From: JAYPUA01 sp038133845
Lineage (GTDB): Bacteria > SAR324 > NAC60-12
Assembly (NCBI GenBank): GCA_038133845.1
Contig: JAYPUA010000050.1
Coordinates: 1-20,703 of the forward strand
Reading direction: 5' to 3'
Length of the DNA: 20,703 nt
The translations under genes were made by a program, and so were the position numbers. Of this stretch, positions 1 to 8,390 are shown in pieces (positions within the stretch are counted from its first letter, which is position 1; every line of letters begins with the position of its first letter). The notes under the pieces were generated by a model, which worked only from the letters and a program-made list of their open reading frames with translations, made no database searches and had not been told where the DNA came from.

Positions 1-961
1 TACAGTCGGAGCTTCGGCGCTCCCGACAGTAGGTGTCTTCCTCGTTGGCGATGCTGACGTCTCGGATGTCAATCGCTCCCAGCAGGCGAACAGGTCCCCA
101 ATCGGGCTGCATGGAGAGGCCGATGTCGTACTCTGCGGCCACGTCCGCAGGGTTCGTCTCGTTGTCAGCCCGATCAAACTTCATTCCTCCGATGTTGTGA
201 GCTACGGCCCCCCAGGTCAGCTTGGCACCGGAGAACGAGGCGAGGCGACGCTGAAAGCCAAAATCGTAGGCCGTTTTGGAGGCAGTAAGTTCAGAACAGA
301 ATCCCACAGAATCGGAAAGATTGGATCCGCTCAAAGCATCTCCCAGCGCAAGTGTGAGGCGTGGAACATCGCAACGCTGGACCTGCTTGACGTTTGCCCC
401 AACGAGCCACTGACCCTTGTTGATCGTGGTCCCAAAGCCAAGGACACCAATCGCGTCGGCTCGCATACCAAAAGACAACTCAAGGGAAACAGGATTTCGA
501 GCTGAGAGTTCAAGACGAATTTCTGAGGCAAGCGCGGCACCCAAGGTGAACACCTCGCCGAAGGGAACAACCAAGTTGATGTCCAGAGGCGCCGTCCGGA
601 AGAAGATGTCTTTCCCCATCACGGTGGAGACTGTTTCCGAGGTAGAACTGTCTCCAGAAAGTTTGCTGATGTCCGAGGCTAGGTCGATGGTGTCCTGAGA
701 TACCTCATAGACCATGGGAAACCCGACCAGGATCGCATCGACTGCAGCCAGCCCGGCAGGATTGTAGAACAGGGCGTTTTCGTCGTAGCTCAGGGCCACC
801 CCGACGTTGCCCATCCCAAGGTTGCGGACCCCCTGCATCGGTCGCTTGAGTTCGTTTGCCTCAACCGGCGCAGAGCCCCAGGAGAGCAAGACAGCAGTCA
901 GGAGCAGGCAAAGAGGTCTGAGTGAAGGCAAGGTGAAAGTCTGGGTCAGGTATGATCGCAT
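1..961 (-). CDS. FadL/PorV-like outer-membrane beta-barrel protein, partial (C-terminus beyond left edge)
   Basis: The frame is open from ATG at 961 to the left edge, giving 320 residues with no stop. Residues 14-35 form a hydrophobic signal peptide ending in a VEA-type cleavage site. Residues 43-72 carry the pattern seen at the start of mature OmpP1/FadL, PorV/PorQ and UPF0164/TraF-like barrels: GVRNLGMGNVGVA, then NALFYNPAGLA. The rest alternates amphipathic strands and turns, as expected for a barrel. An AGAGGG Shine-Dalgarno-like stretch lies about ten bases upstream of the ATG. The gene follows lpxH by 83 bases on the same strand and may be cotranscribed. It probably acts in the outer membrane as a hydrophobic-substrate channel or secretion-system barrel. 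The exact subfamily cannot be settled without the C-terminus. Confidence 0.8.
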   Translation of the reverse strand, partial: MRSYLTQTFTLPSLRPLCLLLTAVLLSWGSAPVEANELKRPMQGVRNLGMGNVGVALSYDENALFYNPAGLAAVDAILVGFPMVYEVSQDTIDLASDISKLSGDSSTSETVSTVMGKDIFFRTAPLDINLVVPFGEVFTLGAALASEIRLELSARNPVSLELSFGMRADAIGVLGFGTTINKGQWLVGANVKQVQRCDVPRLTLALGDALSGSNLSDSVGFCSELTASKTAYDFGFQRRLASFSGAKLTWGAVAHNIGGMKFDRADNETNPADVAAEYDIGLSMQPDWGPVRLLGAIDIRDVSIANEEDTYCRERRSSDC

Positions 962-1044
962 GTCTGAAATCCCTCTTCAGAAGGGAGTAAATCGCACTCC
1001 GGAGAAATGCAGACTTCGTGCAATGTGCGGGAAAGGAACGTGTT

Positions 1045-1890
1045 TCAGTTGGTTGGAGAGGCAGAGCCCACAGATAGACTTTCCGGAGAAACCATAGCTT
1101 CGGAGTCTGCGGACTCCAGTTTTTCGTTGTGAAACACCAAGGTTTCCAGCTTCCCCTGAGGCGACAGGCGCAGGACCCTCCGGGATCCCAACCAGTCGGG
1201 GACCACTCTTAAAAACCCATCAAGACCGTCCACCTGGATCAGGTCGTCTCGATGAAAATGTCCGAGGAAGTAGGCATCAAATTCCCGAAGAACCCGGGCG
1301 GCAAAGAGTCGAACCTCCGCTTCAGGGAAGCTGATCTTGAACTCTTGGTTGGTAGCGTTGAGGCTGTCTTCGACTCGATGGGCGATCTTCATGGCCAGCG
1401 GTCCGGGCAGCGCTCGGAAGAATCCACGGAAGAGCGAACTGCGGCAGATCCACCGCCAGCGCAAGTACTGCCGATCCCGGGAGTTGACCGTGTCTCCGTG
1501 GAGAAACCCGAGTTTCCATTCGCCCCACTTGACCTCAAGCTCATCGTGAGCAATGTGCTCAAAAGGCAGCTCTTGGCGTTCCGGACGGTGATCGTGCGGG
1601 ACAAGCACTTCCCGGTTTCCCACGACAAACACGTTGGTCGCCCCACACTCCTTCAGGCGCCAAAACCCGTGCATCACCTCCCGGTTGAGCCTGGACCAGA
1701 ATCGCGGATGAGCCAGCCAGACCTTGAACAGGTCTCCAAGGCAGAGCACCACCTGCGCATCCGGGAGCGCATCGAGCATATTTACAAACTCTGCTGCCGG
1801 CGCGCTCTGTTGATCCAGATGCGAATCGGAGACGATGTACAGGCTCCCCGTGGGCTGGGGAAAGTGCAGGCGCAGGGTGCTCAGTTTCAC
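1045..1890 (-). CDS. lpxH: LpxH-like UDP-2,3-diacylglucosamine pyrophosphatase (calcineurin-type metallophosphoesterase)
   Basis: 281 residues, starting at GTG 1890. The five metallophosphoesterase blocks are in order: SDSHLD (D22, H24), GDLF (D53), GNRE (91-94), HGD (131-133) and GHFH (210-213). The GNR form, rather than the usual GNH, together with the HGDT-x-RD-x-QYLRWR stretch and a helical insert before the last block, is typical of LpxH. LpxH cleaves UDP-2,3-diacylglucosamine to lipid X in lipid A synthesis at the inner membrane. All expected metal ligands are present, but the block is GNRE where E. coli LpxH has GNRD. The gene is divergent from proC across 90 bp. A general metallophosphoesterase of the LpxH/YbbF group is the alternative. 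The GTG start has no good Shine-Dalgarno; no better in-frame start lies before the first motif. Confidence 0.75.
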   Translation of the reverse strand: MKLSTLRLHFPQPTGSLYIVSDSHLDQQSAPAAEFVNMLDALPDAQVVLCLGDLFKVWLAHPRFWSRLNREVMHGFWRLKECGATNVFVVGNREVLVPHDHRPERQELPFEHIAHDELEVKWGEWKLGFLHGDTVNSRDRQYLRWRWICRSSLFRGFFRALPGPLAMKIAHRVEDSLNATNQEFKISFPEAEVRLFAARVLREFDAYFLGHFHRDDLIQVDGLDGFLRVVPDWLGSRRVLRLSPQGKLETLVFHNEKLESADSEAMVSPESLSVGSASPTN

Positions 1891-1980
1891 GGTTTATCTG
1901 GACTCTTTTAGGGCAGATCGGTAATTTGCGAAAGTTTGCTTGGGCTCACCACCAAAGACAATCCTTTTTTCCAAACCCTC

Positions 1981-2775
1981 ATGCGCATTGCCTACATCGG
2001 AGGAGGAAACATGGGCGGGGCCTTGCTCCGTGCCCAGCAGCGGTTTCTTCCGGACTCCTCTGCCCTGCTGATTGAGCCAGACTCCGCAAAGCGGGAGCGC
2101 CTGGCCCACGAGACGGGCTGTGAGGCTCTGGCCCAGCCGAGTGCCGCATTGCGCCATGCCGATTGGCTGGTGCTGGCGGTCAAGCCTCAGGTGGCTGTAG
2201 AGGTCATGCGAGGGTTGCAGGAGTGGGTGCATTCGGAGCAGCTGGTGCTCTCCGTGATGGCCGGAATCTCTCTGGATACGCTCTCCCGGGAACTGCCTCA
2301 CAGAAGGCTGGTCCGGGTAATGCCCAACACCCCGGCGCTCGTTGAGCAGGGGATGACCGTGTTTCATGTGGCCCCGGAGGTGAGTGCCGCAGAACGTGAC
2401 CAGGTGAAGAACTTCCTGGGGGCGCTTGGGCAATGCCTTGAAGTGTCCGGTGAAGAGACGATCGACGCCGCAACGGCCGTCTCCGGAAGCGGACCGGCCT
2501 ACGTCTTCTACTTTGCAGAGCATCTGATGGCTGCTGCCCAAGGCCTGGGATTTACTCCGGGAGACTCCCGCCTGCTGGTCGAGCAAACGCTTCAAGGGGC
2601 ACTGCAACTCTGGAAGCAGTCAGGACTCGAAGCCGGGGAGTTGCGGCGACAGGTGACCTCTCCCGGAGGAACCACGGAGGCCGCGCTGAAGCATTTTGAA
2701 AGCTCCGAAGTTGGCCCGCAGCTTCAGGAGGGAGTCCAGCAGGCATACCGGCGCGCCAGAGAGTTGGCCGGTTAG
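1981..2775 (+). CDS. proC: Pyrroline-5-carboxylate reductase
   Basis: 264 residues from ATG 1981, the usual family length. An upstream in-frame TTG at 1936 would only add residues before the beta strand of the Rossmann fold, so I reject it. The N-terminus MRIAYIGGGNMG is the NAD(P)-binding glycine-rich loop. VKPQ (67-70), MPNTP (114-118), SGSGPAYVF (168-176) and TSPGGTTEAAL (226-236) are the ProC signature and active-site segments. The enzyme reduces 1-pyrroline-5-carboxylate to L-proline with NAD(P)H, the last step of proline synthesis, in the cytosol. No clear Shine-Dalgarno precedes the ATG. The gene is divergent from lpxH and 56 bases upstream of purA on the same strand. Confidence 0.96.
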   Translation: MRIAYIGGGNMGGALLRAQQRFLPDSSALLIEPDSAKRERLAHETGCEALAQPSAALRHADWLVLAVKPQVAVEVMRGLQEWVHSEQLVLSVMAGISLDTLSRELPHRRLVRVMPNTPALVEQGMTVFHVAPEVSAAERDQVKNFLGALGQCLEVSGEETIDAATAVSGSGPAYVFYFAEHLMAAAQGLGFTPGDSRLLVEQTLQGALQLWKQSGLEAGELRRQVTSPGGTTEAALKHFESSEVGPQLQEGVQQAYRRARELAG

Positions 2776-2831
2776 CCTCTGATTTCTTGGCTCCAGCAGG
2801 GAGCGAACCATCTTACATCACGTTAAAACTC

Positions 2832-4127
2832 ATGACTTGTGTCGTTGTAGTCGGCTCCCAGTGGGGCGACGAGGGAAAGGGGAAAATTGTTGATCTGCTC
2901 ACCGAGAAGGCGGATGCCGTGGTGCGCTATCAAGGTGGAAACAACGCCGGACACACGGTGATGTTTGGCGACCAGACGTTCGTCCTGCACCTGATTCCCT
3001 CCGGAATCCTCCGGGAAACCCTCTCCGTCCTCGGCAACGGAGTGGTGATCGACCTCCCGGGCCTGATTCAGGAGATTGAGGAGTTGCGGCGGCTGGACAT
3101 CAACGTGGACACCCCTCTGAAAATCAGCGACCGTGCCCACCTGGTGATGCCTTGGCATCGAACCTTCGACCAACTCCGAGAAGCCCGCAAGGGAAAGGCG
3201 AAGATCGGAACAACGGGCCGAGGCATTGGGCCAACTTATGAGGACAAGGTCGGGCGCTCCGGAATCCGTGTGGGAGATCTGCGAGATCCACAGTTTTTCC
3301 GAGGACGCCTCGAAGAGATCATCCCGGAAAAAAATCACCTGCTGGAACACTACTTCCAGTCTGAACTCCCCCCGTTTCACTTGGAGCAGGTGCTGGAGGA
3401 GTATCTGACTCATTTTGCCAAGATCGAGCCGTTTGTGGTCAACTCGGCGTTGCTGGTCAACGACCTGGCTGACGCGGGAAAGAACCTGCTCTTCGAGGGA
3501 GCACAGGGAACGTTTCTTGACGTTGATCACGGGACCTACCCCTTCGTGACCTCCTCAAACACGGTCGCAGGCGGGGTGTGTGCCGGAAGTGGCATCGGCC
3601 CCACGAAGGTCTCCGAGGTGCTCGGGATCGTCAAGGCCTACACTACGCGCGTGGGAAGCGGACCGTTCCCCACCGAGTTGCTCGATGACACTGGAGAGTT
3701 TCTGCGACAGGAAGGCCACGAGTTTGGGGCCACCACCGGACGTCCGCGACGCTGTGGCTGGTTTGATGCCGTGCTGGTCCGTCAGGCCGTGCGGCTCAAC
3801 GGAATCACCAGCCTGGCCATGATGAAACTTGATGTCCTGGACAAGTTGGAGACGCTGCGGATTGCTACCGGATACCGCCTGCCTGACGGCTCCGTGGTGA
3901 GTGATTTCCCGTCAACCTCCCTGGAGTTCGTTGAGCCTGTGTACGAAGAGGTACCTGGATGGAAGTGTCCGACCGTCGGGATCACCAAGGTGGAGCAGAT
4001 GCCTGCTGCAATGCGTGCCTACCTGGAGCGCATCTCCGAATTGGTCCGAGCACCGGTGTCGATTGTTTCCACGGGACCAAGACGCGAGGAAACCCTGGTT
4101 CTCCAACCTGAGTACATCTGGCCATGA
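2832..4127 (+). CDS. purA: Adenylosuccinate synthetase
   Basis: 431 residues from ATG 2832, matching the bacterial PurA length. A more upstream in-frame start at 2787 would add an unconserved leader. Residues 8-18 are the GSQWGDEGKGK phosphate loop with catalytic D13, followed by NNAGHT with catalytic H41. The GTTGRGIGP loop and the IMP/GTP-binding EGAQGT, TTGRPRRCGW and STGP segments are all intact. The enzyme joins IMP and aspartate using GTP to give adenylosuccinate, the committed step to AMP. The small downstream gene begins two bases after the purA TGA, so the two are likely cotranscribed. Confidence 0.97.
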   Translation: MTCVVVVGSQWGDEGKGKIVDLLTEKADAVVRYQGGNNAGHTVMFGDQTFVLHLIPSGILRETLSVLGNGVVIDLPGLIQEIEELRRLDINVDTPLKISDRAHLVMPWHRTFDQLREARKGKAKIGTTGRGIGPTYEDKVGRSGIRVGDLRDPQFFRGRLEEIIPEKNHLLEHYFQSELPPFHLEQVLEEYLTHFAKIEPFVVNSALLVNDLADAGKNLLFEGAQGTFLDVDHGTYPFVTSSNTVAGGVCAGSGIGPTKVSEVLGIVKAYTTRVGSGPFPTELLDDTGEFLRQEGHEFGATTGRPRRCGWFDAVLVRQAVRLNGITSLAMMKLDVLDKLETLRIATGYRLPDGSVVSDFPSTSLEFVEPVYEEVPGWKCPTVGITKVEQMPAAMRAYLERISELVRAPVSIVSTGPRREETLVLQPEYIWP

Positions 4128-4128
4128 G

Positions 4129-4410
4129 ATGAGACGCCTGATTTTCTGGGCGCTGCTGCTCGGAGGCGCCTACTGGGCAGGAGCCCAGGGCTTGACTCAT
4201 GTGGACGTCCTCGAGTGGTTGGAGCGGCATGGCCTGATGGATGTGATCCGATCGCTTTTTGGGGAGTCTGCAGAGTGGACCGAGCAGCAGAACCTGGAGC
4301 AACTTCCGGAAAAGCTCACCGAAACGGTCGAAGGCCTCAAGGGGCTCGAGCAGCTTCCGGAAAAGCTCACCGAAACGGTCGAAGGCCTCAAAGACAAGAT
4401 TTCTCCTTAA
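4129..4410 (+). CDS. Small hydrophobic-N-terminus protein with a duplicated 17-residue helix (unrecognised)
   Basis: 93 residues from ATG 4129, one base after the purA stop codon, which implies cotranslation with purA. Residues 4-20 are hydrophobic after two arginines (MRRLIFWALLLGGAYWAGA), fitting a signal peptide or membrane anchor. The C-terminal half holds two consecutive 17-residue units (56-72 and 73-89) reading LEQLPEKLTETVEGLK, charged and helical. The DNA repeat is nearly exact, so the duplication is recent. I recognise no family. It may be a small periplasmic or membrane-anchored protein whose amphipathic helices tolerate copy-number change. Its close coupling to purA, and the maintenance of frame through the repeat, argue that it is translated. 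Confidence 0.65.
   Translation: MRRLIFWALLLGGAYWAGAQGLTHVDVLEWLERHGLMDVIRSLFGESAEWTEQQNLEQLPEKLTETVEGLKGLEQLPEKLTETVEGLKDKISP
4294..4395 (+). repeat. Two-copy 51-bp in-frame tandem repeat
   Basis: Copy one is 4294-4344 and copy two is 4345-4395. They differ only by synonymous changes in the first three codons (ctg-gag-caa versus ctc-gag-cag) and in the last two codons (aag-ggg versus aaa-gac). The middle is identical. The unit is 17 codons, so a gain or loss keeps the frame. Confidence 0.97.
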
Positions 4411-4425
4411 GCCTCCCCGGGGCTT
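4409..4425 (+). other. Short hairpin between the small gene and the CBS-DUF294 gene
   Basis: AAGCC at 4409-4413 pairs with GGCTT at 4421-4425 around a C/G-rich seven-base loop. It begins within the stop codon of the small gene. There is no T-run after it, so it is a weak attenuator or pause site at best. Confidence 0.25.
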
Positions 4426-4440
4426 CATCAGTCTTCGTTG

Positions 4441-5892
4441 ATGCATTCCAACGCCTCTCCCAACCCTCACTACTATCAGCAGCCTCTCCGGGAGGTCCTG
4501 CGCTCCGAGGTGCCGGAGTGTGCTCCGGAGACGCCGGTGCTGGAAGCTGCCCGCCTGATGCAGCAATCGCAAAGCAGCGCCATCCTCATCCGAGGAGGAG
4601 CTTCCGGATTTCAGGGGATCTTTACGGACAAGGACCTCCGGAATCGGGTGGTTGCCGGGGGACGGCCTTTGGAGACGCCGGTCAGCGACGTGATGTCCAC
4701 ACCGCTCTCGGCGATTTCCGAGAGCAAGACCGTGTTTGACGCGCTGCTGACGATGAACCTGAACAACGTGATGCACCTGGGAGTCACCGATGCGCAGGGA
4801 CAGGTCCGGGGGCTGGTGCGGCACCACGCCTTGATCGCACAAGGCTACTCCCAGTTCTATCTGCTCCGGGCTCTGGAAAGCGCCCAGAGCGTGGAGGAGA
4901 TGGCCGCGCTGCAACAACAGATCCCGGAGGTGGTGAGCACTCTCTTGGAGGCCGGCATGCCCGTACTCAGCATCACCCAACTGATCAGCCTCTTCGCAGA
5001 TACCGTCCTGGAAACCCTGCTCAAGCAGGCCTTGAAGGAGATGGGAGAGCCTCCGGCCAATTTTGTCTTCCTTACGCTGGGGAGCGAGGGACGGCAGGAG
5101 CAGACGCTGAAGACCGACCAGGACAACGCGATCCTGTTCGAGGACGTCCCCAAGGAGCGCTTGGGAGAGGTGCAAAGCTGGTTTCTGGAGTTTGGAGAGA
5201 AGGTCTGTACGCGTCTGGACCGTGTGGGCTACGCGCTATGTGAGGGCAATGTGATGGCGCGCAATCCTCAGTGGTGCCAGCCGCTTTCCATCTGGAAAGG
5301 CTACTTTCAGCAGTGGATTGAGACGCCGGAACCGGTTGCGGTCATCCGGGCGACCATCTTCTTCGATTTCCGGGCCTCCCACGGCAAAACCGCGTTGGCG
5401 GAAGAACTCCGGGAGCACCTGTGGACCCTGCTTCACGAACGCAACCAACTCTTCCTCTTTCACCTCTCCCGCGCTGCCCAGCAGATGCAGCCACCGCTGA
5501 GTTGGTGGGGAGGGTTGGCTCTGGAGAAAGGAGGGGCTCATGACCACACCTTTGACGTGAAGAAGGCGATGACTCCGGTGGTGGATGGAGCACGCTTCTT
5601 CAGCCTGAAGAATCACCTGGCCTCGACGAATACCAGCGAACGCCTGGATCGCTTGCTGGAGTCGGGAGAATTGCATCCGGAAGACCACCGGATGCTTCAG
5701 GAAGGGTACGAGTTCTTGATGCGGTTGCGGTTGCGTCACCAAGTGGAAAAGATCCGGGAAGGGCTCCCGGCGGACAACCATCTGGATCCCCGGGAGTGCT
5801 CCCCGGTGGAGCAGAAGCTGTTGACCAATATCCTCGGAGCCTCTAAGAAGGCGCTGTCGATGATGCGTCGCCAGTTCCCGGAGCTTCCCTGA
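4441..5892 (+). CDS. CBS-domain DUF294 nucleotidyltransferase-like signalling protein
   Basis: 483 residues from ATG 4441; the TTG three bases earlier is in frame but less likely. Residues about 17-135 are a CBS-domain pair, which usually binds adenine nucleotides; GIFTDKDLRNRVV and DVMSTPL mark the CBS repeats. Residues 214-231 hold the DUF294 nucleotidyltransferase signature GSEGRQEQTLKTDQDNA, of the GlnD-like G-S-x(n)-D-x-D type. The C-terminal 150 residues match the helical DUF294 C-terminal domain. Many relatives carry an N-terminal cyclic-nucleotide-binding domain, and this one does not. The family is thought to be regulatory, like the GlnD uridylyltransferase, but its substrate is not established. 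The gene lies 30 bases after the small purA-linked gene. Confidence 0.85.
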   Translation: MHSNASPNPHYYQQPLREVLRSEVPECAPETPVLEAARLMQQSQSSAILIRGGASGFQGIFTDKDLRNRVVAGGRPLETPVSDVMSTPLSAISESKTVFDALLTMNLNNVMHLGVTDAQGQVRGLVRHHALIAQGYSQFYLLRALESAQSVEEMAALQQQIPEVVSTLLEAGMPVLSITQLISLFADTVLETLLKQALKEMGEPPANFVFLTLGSEGRQEQTLKTDQDNAILFEDVPKERLGEVQSWFLEFGEKVCTRLDRVGYALCEGNVMARNPQWCQPLSIWKGYFQQWIETPEPVAVIRATIFFDFRASHGKTALAEELREHLWTLLHERNQLFLFHLSRAAQQMQPPLSWWGGLALEKGGAHDHTFDVKKAMTPVVDGARFFSLKNHLASTNTSERLDRLLESGELHPEDHRMLQEGYEFLMRLRLRHQVEKIREGLPADNHLDPRECSPVEQKLLTNILGASKKALSMMRRQFPELP

Positions 5893-5923
5893 GCGTCAAA
5901 AACCGCGAACGCTCCGAAAGTCG

Positions 5924-6011
5924 TGGTGCCACGGGCGGGACTTGAACCCGCATGTCATGTCATGACGATGGATTTTAAGTCCATTGCGTATACCAATTTC
6001 GCCACCGTGGC
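5924..6011 (-). tRNA. tRNA-Leu (anticodon UAA), CCA encoded
   Basis: 88 nt on the minus strand. The 7-bp acceptor stem GCCACGG/CCGTGGC closes perfectly (5' arm 6011-6005, 3' arm 5934-5928), followed by ACCA at 5927-5924. The anticodon arm is AUGGA-CUUAAAA-UCCAU, with the UAA anticodon at 5977-5975. A long variable arm able to form a GUCA/UGAC stem and the GGGTTCAAGTCCC T-arm fit a class II leucine tRNA. It decodes UUA and, by wobble, UUG. It lies 84 bases downstream of ilvN on the same strand, with no convincing promoter or terminator of its own between them. Confidence 0.97.
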
Positions 6012-6095
6012 TGCGCGGTGTGAGGAACGGGTTCAGTCTGTCACAATGCCCATCACACGCAAGTCCAACTCCAATCGCCGCTTCAGGCTCCGGAG

Positions 6096-6587
6096 TCAGG
6101 TCGCAGAGACCCCACGGGCCATGATCAGCTTGCCGGTCCGGACCATTTCCCGCAGCCCCATCGTCGCCAGCAGACGCTCCAGCGCGTCGATCTTGGAGGA
6201 GCTTCCGGTGGTCTCCACAATCAGGGAGTTCTCCCCTACGTCCACAGTCTTGGCGCGGAAGACGTCAATGATCTGGAAGACCTCGGCGCGGCGTTCTGGA
6301 GAGACCTCCAGCTTGAAAAGAGCCATCTCCCGCTCGACCGCGTTATCCGCCTGGTGGTGCACGGCGTTGATCACGTCCACCAGCTTGTTGAGCTGTCGGA
6401 GGATCTGATCGAAGGTCTCGGGGTCGCCTTGAACCACAACGGTCATCCGGGACATTCGAGGATCATGCGCCGGAGAGACAACGAGTGACTCGACGTTGAA
6501 ACCACGACGGGCAAAGGTCTGACCCAGGCGAACCATGACCCCGGGCTTGTTGTTGACAAGGATGCTGATGGTGTATTGCTGTTCCAT
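6096..6587 (-). CDS. ilvN: Acetolactate synthase small (regulatory) subunit
   Basis: 163 residues from ATG 6587, the typical IlvN/IlvH length. The frame is open further upstream into ilvB, but MEQQYTISILVNNKPGVMVR is the conserved start. Residues 1-75 are an ACT domain (NNKPGVMVRLGQTFARRGFN), which binds the feedback inhibitor valine in known homologues. The C-terminal ferredoxin-like domain ends with the usual ALERLL and REMVRTGK segments. The subunit activates IlvB and gives it valine sensitivity. It starts 17 bases after the ilvB stop, so the two form an operon. Confidence 0.95.
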   Translation of the reverse strand: MEQQYTISILVNNKPGVMVRLGQTFARRGFNVESLVVSPAHDPRMSRMTVVVQGDPETFDQILRQLNKLVDVINAVHHQADNAVEREMALFKLEVSPERRAEVFQIIDVFRAKTVDVGENSLIVETTGSSSKIDALERLLATMGLREMVRTGKLIMARGVSAT

Positions 6588-6604
6588 GAAGACGATCTCA
6601 GATA

Positions 6605-8314
6605 TCAGGTGCTTCCGACGGGTTTGGCGAGCTTGACCTTTGGGGACGGCTCTTCGATGAGCATCTCGGAAACGGCGGCTCCCGCAGGGATCATCGGGAA
6701 GACGTTGTCCGCCTTGACCACCTCTGCGTGAATGATGCATGGACCGTCCTGATAGGCCAACGCCTGCTTGAGAACGCGGGTGACGTCTCCGGAGCGCCGA
6801 ATCCGGAACCCCTTGATGCCGTAAGCCTCTCCGAGCTTGACGAAGTCCGGATTCCCCATCATGTCCACGCCGCTCTCCCGGTTGTCAAAAAACAGCTGCT
6901 GCCACTGGCGGACCATCCCGAGGTAGCGGTTGTCGATGATCAGGATCTTCAGCGGGAGCTTGTGGATCGCCGCCGTCGCCAGCTCCATCTGGGTCATCTG
7001 AAACCCCCCATCCCCGACCACGGCAACGACCAGGTCATCCGGGCAGCCAAACTGTGCACCGATGGCCGCCGGAAGCCCATAGCCCATGGTCCCGGCCCCT
7101 CCGCTGGAGAGCCACTGCCGCTCTCGAGAGGACAGGCAGAACTGTGCAGCCCACATCTGGTGCTGGCCCACATCGGTAGAGATGATGGCCTGGGATTCGG
7201 TCAGGCGGTCCAACTCGTCCAGAACCTGTTGCGCCCGGAGCCCTCCGCGCTTGGGGTAGCGGAGCGGGTACTTGCGCTTCCAACGGCTGATCTGATCCAG
7301 CCATTCTGCAGAGTCCAACGGCTCAACCATCGGAATCAGGTCTTCCAGCACCAGAGCGGCATCACCGTTGATGGAGAGGTCGGGCTGAATGATCTTCCCG
7401 AACTCGGCGGGGTCGATGTCGATGTGAATCTTGGTGGCCTCCGGGCAGAAGGCGCTCACCTTTCCCGTGATGCGATCATCCCAGCGTGCCCCGATGGCCA
7501 TGATCAGGTCACAGTCGATGACCGCCTTGTTGGCATAGGCGGTTCCGTGCATCCCGAGCATCCCTACGGAAAGCTCATGCGTCTCCGGAAAGGCCCCCTT
7601 GCCCAGCAAGGTGGTCGTCACCGGAGCTCGAAGCTTCTCTGCCAACTCCAGCACCTTGCGGCCGGCGTTGGACAGGACCGCTCCGGCTCCGACATAAAGC
7701 AGAGGCTTGCGTGAAGCCTTGAGCAACTCCGCGGCATTGCGCAAGGCCTCCGAACTGGCTCGTGCAGGTACCTGGTAACCCGAAAGCTCCAGCGTCTCCG
7801 GGAAGGAGGTCTCGCACTCTGCGGTGACCACGTCCTTGGGAAGGTCGATCAGCACTGGACCTGGACGTCCGGAAGAGGCCAGATAAAACGCCTCCTTCAT
7901 GATCCGAGGCAGGTCGTTGACTTCCTTGACCAGGTAGCTGTGCTTGACGACAGGCATGGTGATGCCGAAGATGTCTGCCTCCTGAAAAGCGTCCTTGCCC
8001 AAGTTGGAGGTGATCGTCTGGCCTGTGAGGACCACCATCGGGACCGAGTCCATCTGGGCGGTCAGCAGTCCGGTGACCGTGTTGGTTGCTCCGGGACCGG
8101 AGGTGACCAGCACGACCCCGGGTTTGCCGGTGGTTCGGGCATAGCCATCGGCCATGTGCGTGGCCCCTTGCTCGTGCCGAACCAGGACCATCTTCAGCTC
8201 TGGAGCATCGACCAGAGCGTCAAAAATCGGCATGCAGGCTCCTCCCGGATACCCGAAGATGCACTCGACTCCTTCGCGCTTGAGAGCCTCAACTACAACT
8301 TGTGCGCCATTCAT
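6605..8314 (-). CDS. ilvB: Acetolactate synthase large (catalytic) subunit
   Basis: 569 residues from ATG 8314. An in-frame TTG at 8350 would add 12 residues with no better ribosome site, and family members begin close to MNGAQVVVEAL. E48 in RHEQGA is the catalytic glutamate that activates thiamine diphosphate. The ThDP-binding motif runs from GDGGFQMT to DNRYLGMVRQWQ. The FAD and central domains are complete. The enzyme condenses two pyruvates to 2-acetolactate, or pyruvate plus 2-ketobutyrate to acetohydroxybutyrate, the first common step of valine, leucine and isoleucine synthesis. It is the first gene of the ilvBN unit, with tRNA-Leu downstream. Confidence 0.96.
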   Translation of the reverse strand: MNGAQVVVEALKREGVECIFGYPGGACMPIFDALVDAPELKMVLVRHEQGATHMADGYARTTGKPGVVLVTSGPGATNTVTGLLTAQMDSVPMVVLTGQTITSNLGKDAFQEADIFGITMPVVKHSYLVKEVNDLPRIMKEAFYLASSGRPGPVLIDLPKDVVTAECETSFPETLELSGYQVPARASSEALRNAAELLKASRKPLLYVGAGAVLSNAGRKVLELAEKLRAPVTTTLLGKGAFPETHELSVGMLGMHGTAYANKAVIDCDLIMAIGARWDDRITGKVSAFCPEATKIHIDIDPAEFGKIIQPDLSINGDAALVLEDLIPMVEPLDSAEWLDQISRWKRKYPLRYPKRGGLRAQQVLDELDRLTESQAIISTDVGQHQMWAAQFCLSSRERQWLSSGGAGTMGYGLPAAIGAQFGCPDDLVVAVVGDGGFQMTQMELATAAIHKLPLKILIIDNRYLGMVRQWQQLFFDNRESGVDMMGNPDFVKLGEAYGIKGFRIRRSGDVTRVLKQALAYQDGPCIIHAEVVKADNVFPMIPAGAAVSEMLIEEPSPKVKLAKPVGST

Positions 8315-8361
8315 GTCAGTTTGTGTCAAGAGGTTTGGCGTGGATTTCAAAATGAAATCTA

Positions 8362-8390
8362 ATGATGCGAAATGGAGGCGCGACTCTCAA
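8362..8390 (-). promoter_or_regulatory. Candidate sigma-70 promoter for ilvBN
   Basis: On the minus strand, TTGAGA (8390-8385, five of six matches to the -35 consensus) is followed after 17 bases by CATCAT (8367-8362, four of six to the -10). Transcription would start near 8355 and give a leader of about 40 nt before the ilvB ATG. The call rests on motif match alone. Confidence 0.35.

Noticed and set aside
1252..1911. A 219-codon plus-strand open frame antisense to lpxH
   Set aside because: It is the complement of a gene whose five metallophosphoesterase motifs are clear on the minus strand.
5891..5914. GAGCGT/ACGCTC inverted repeat between the CBS-DUF294 stop and the tRNA end, considered as a terminator
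   Set aside because: The loop is 12 bases, the stem only six, and no T-run follows in either direction.
8324..8329. Perfect TTGACA on the minus strand just before the ilvB ATG
   Set aside because: A promoter here would start transcription inside ilvB, and no -10-like hexamer lies 16-18 bases downstream.
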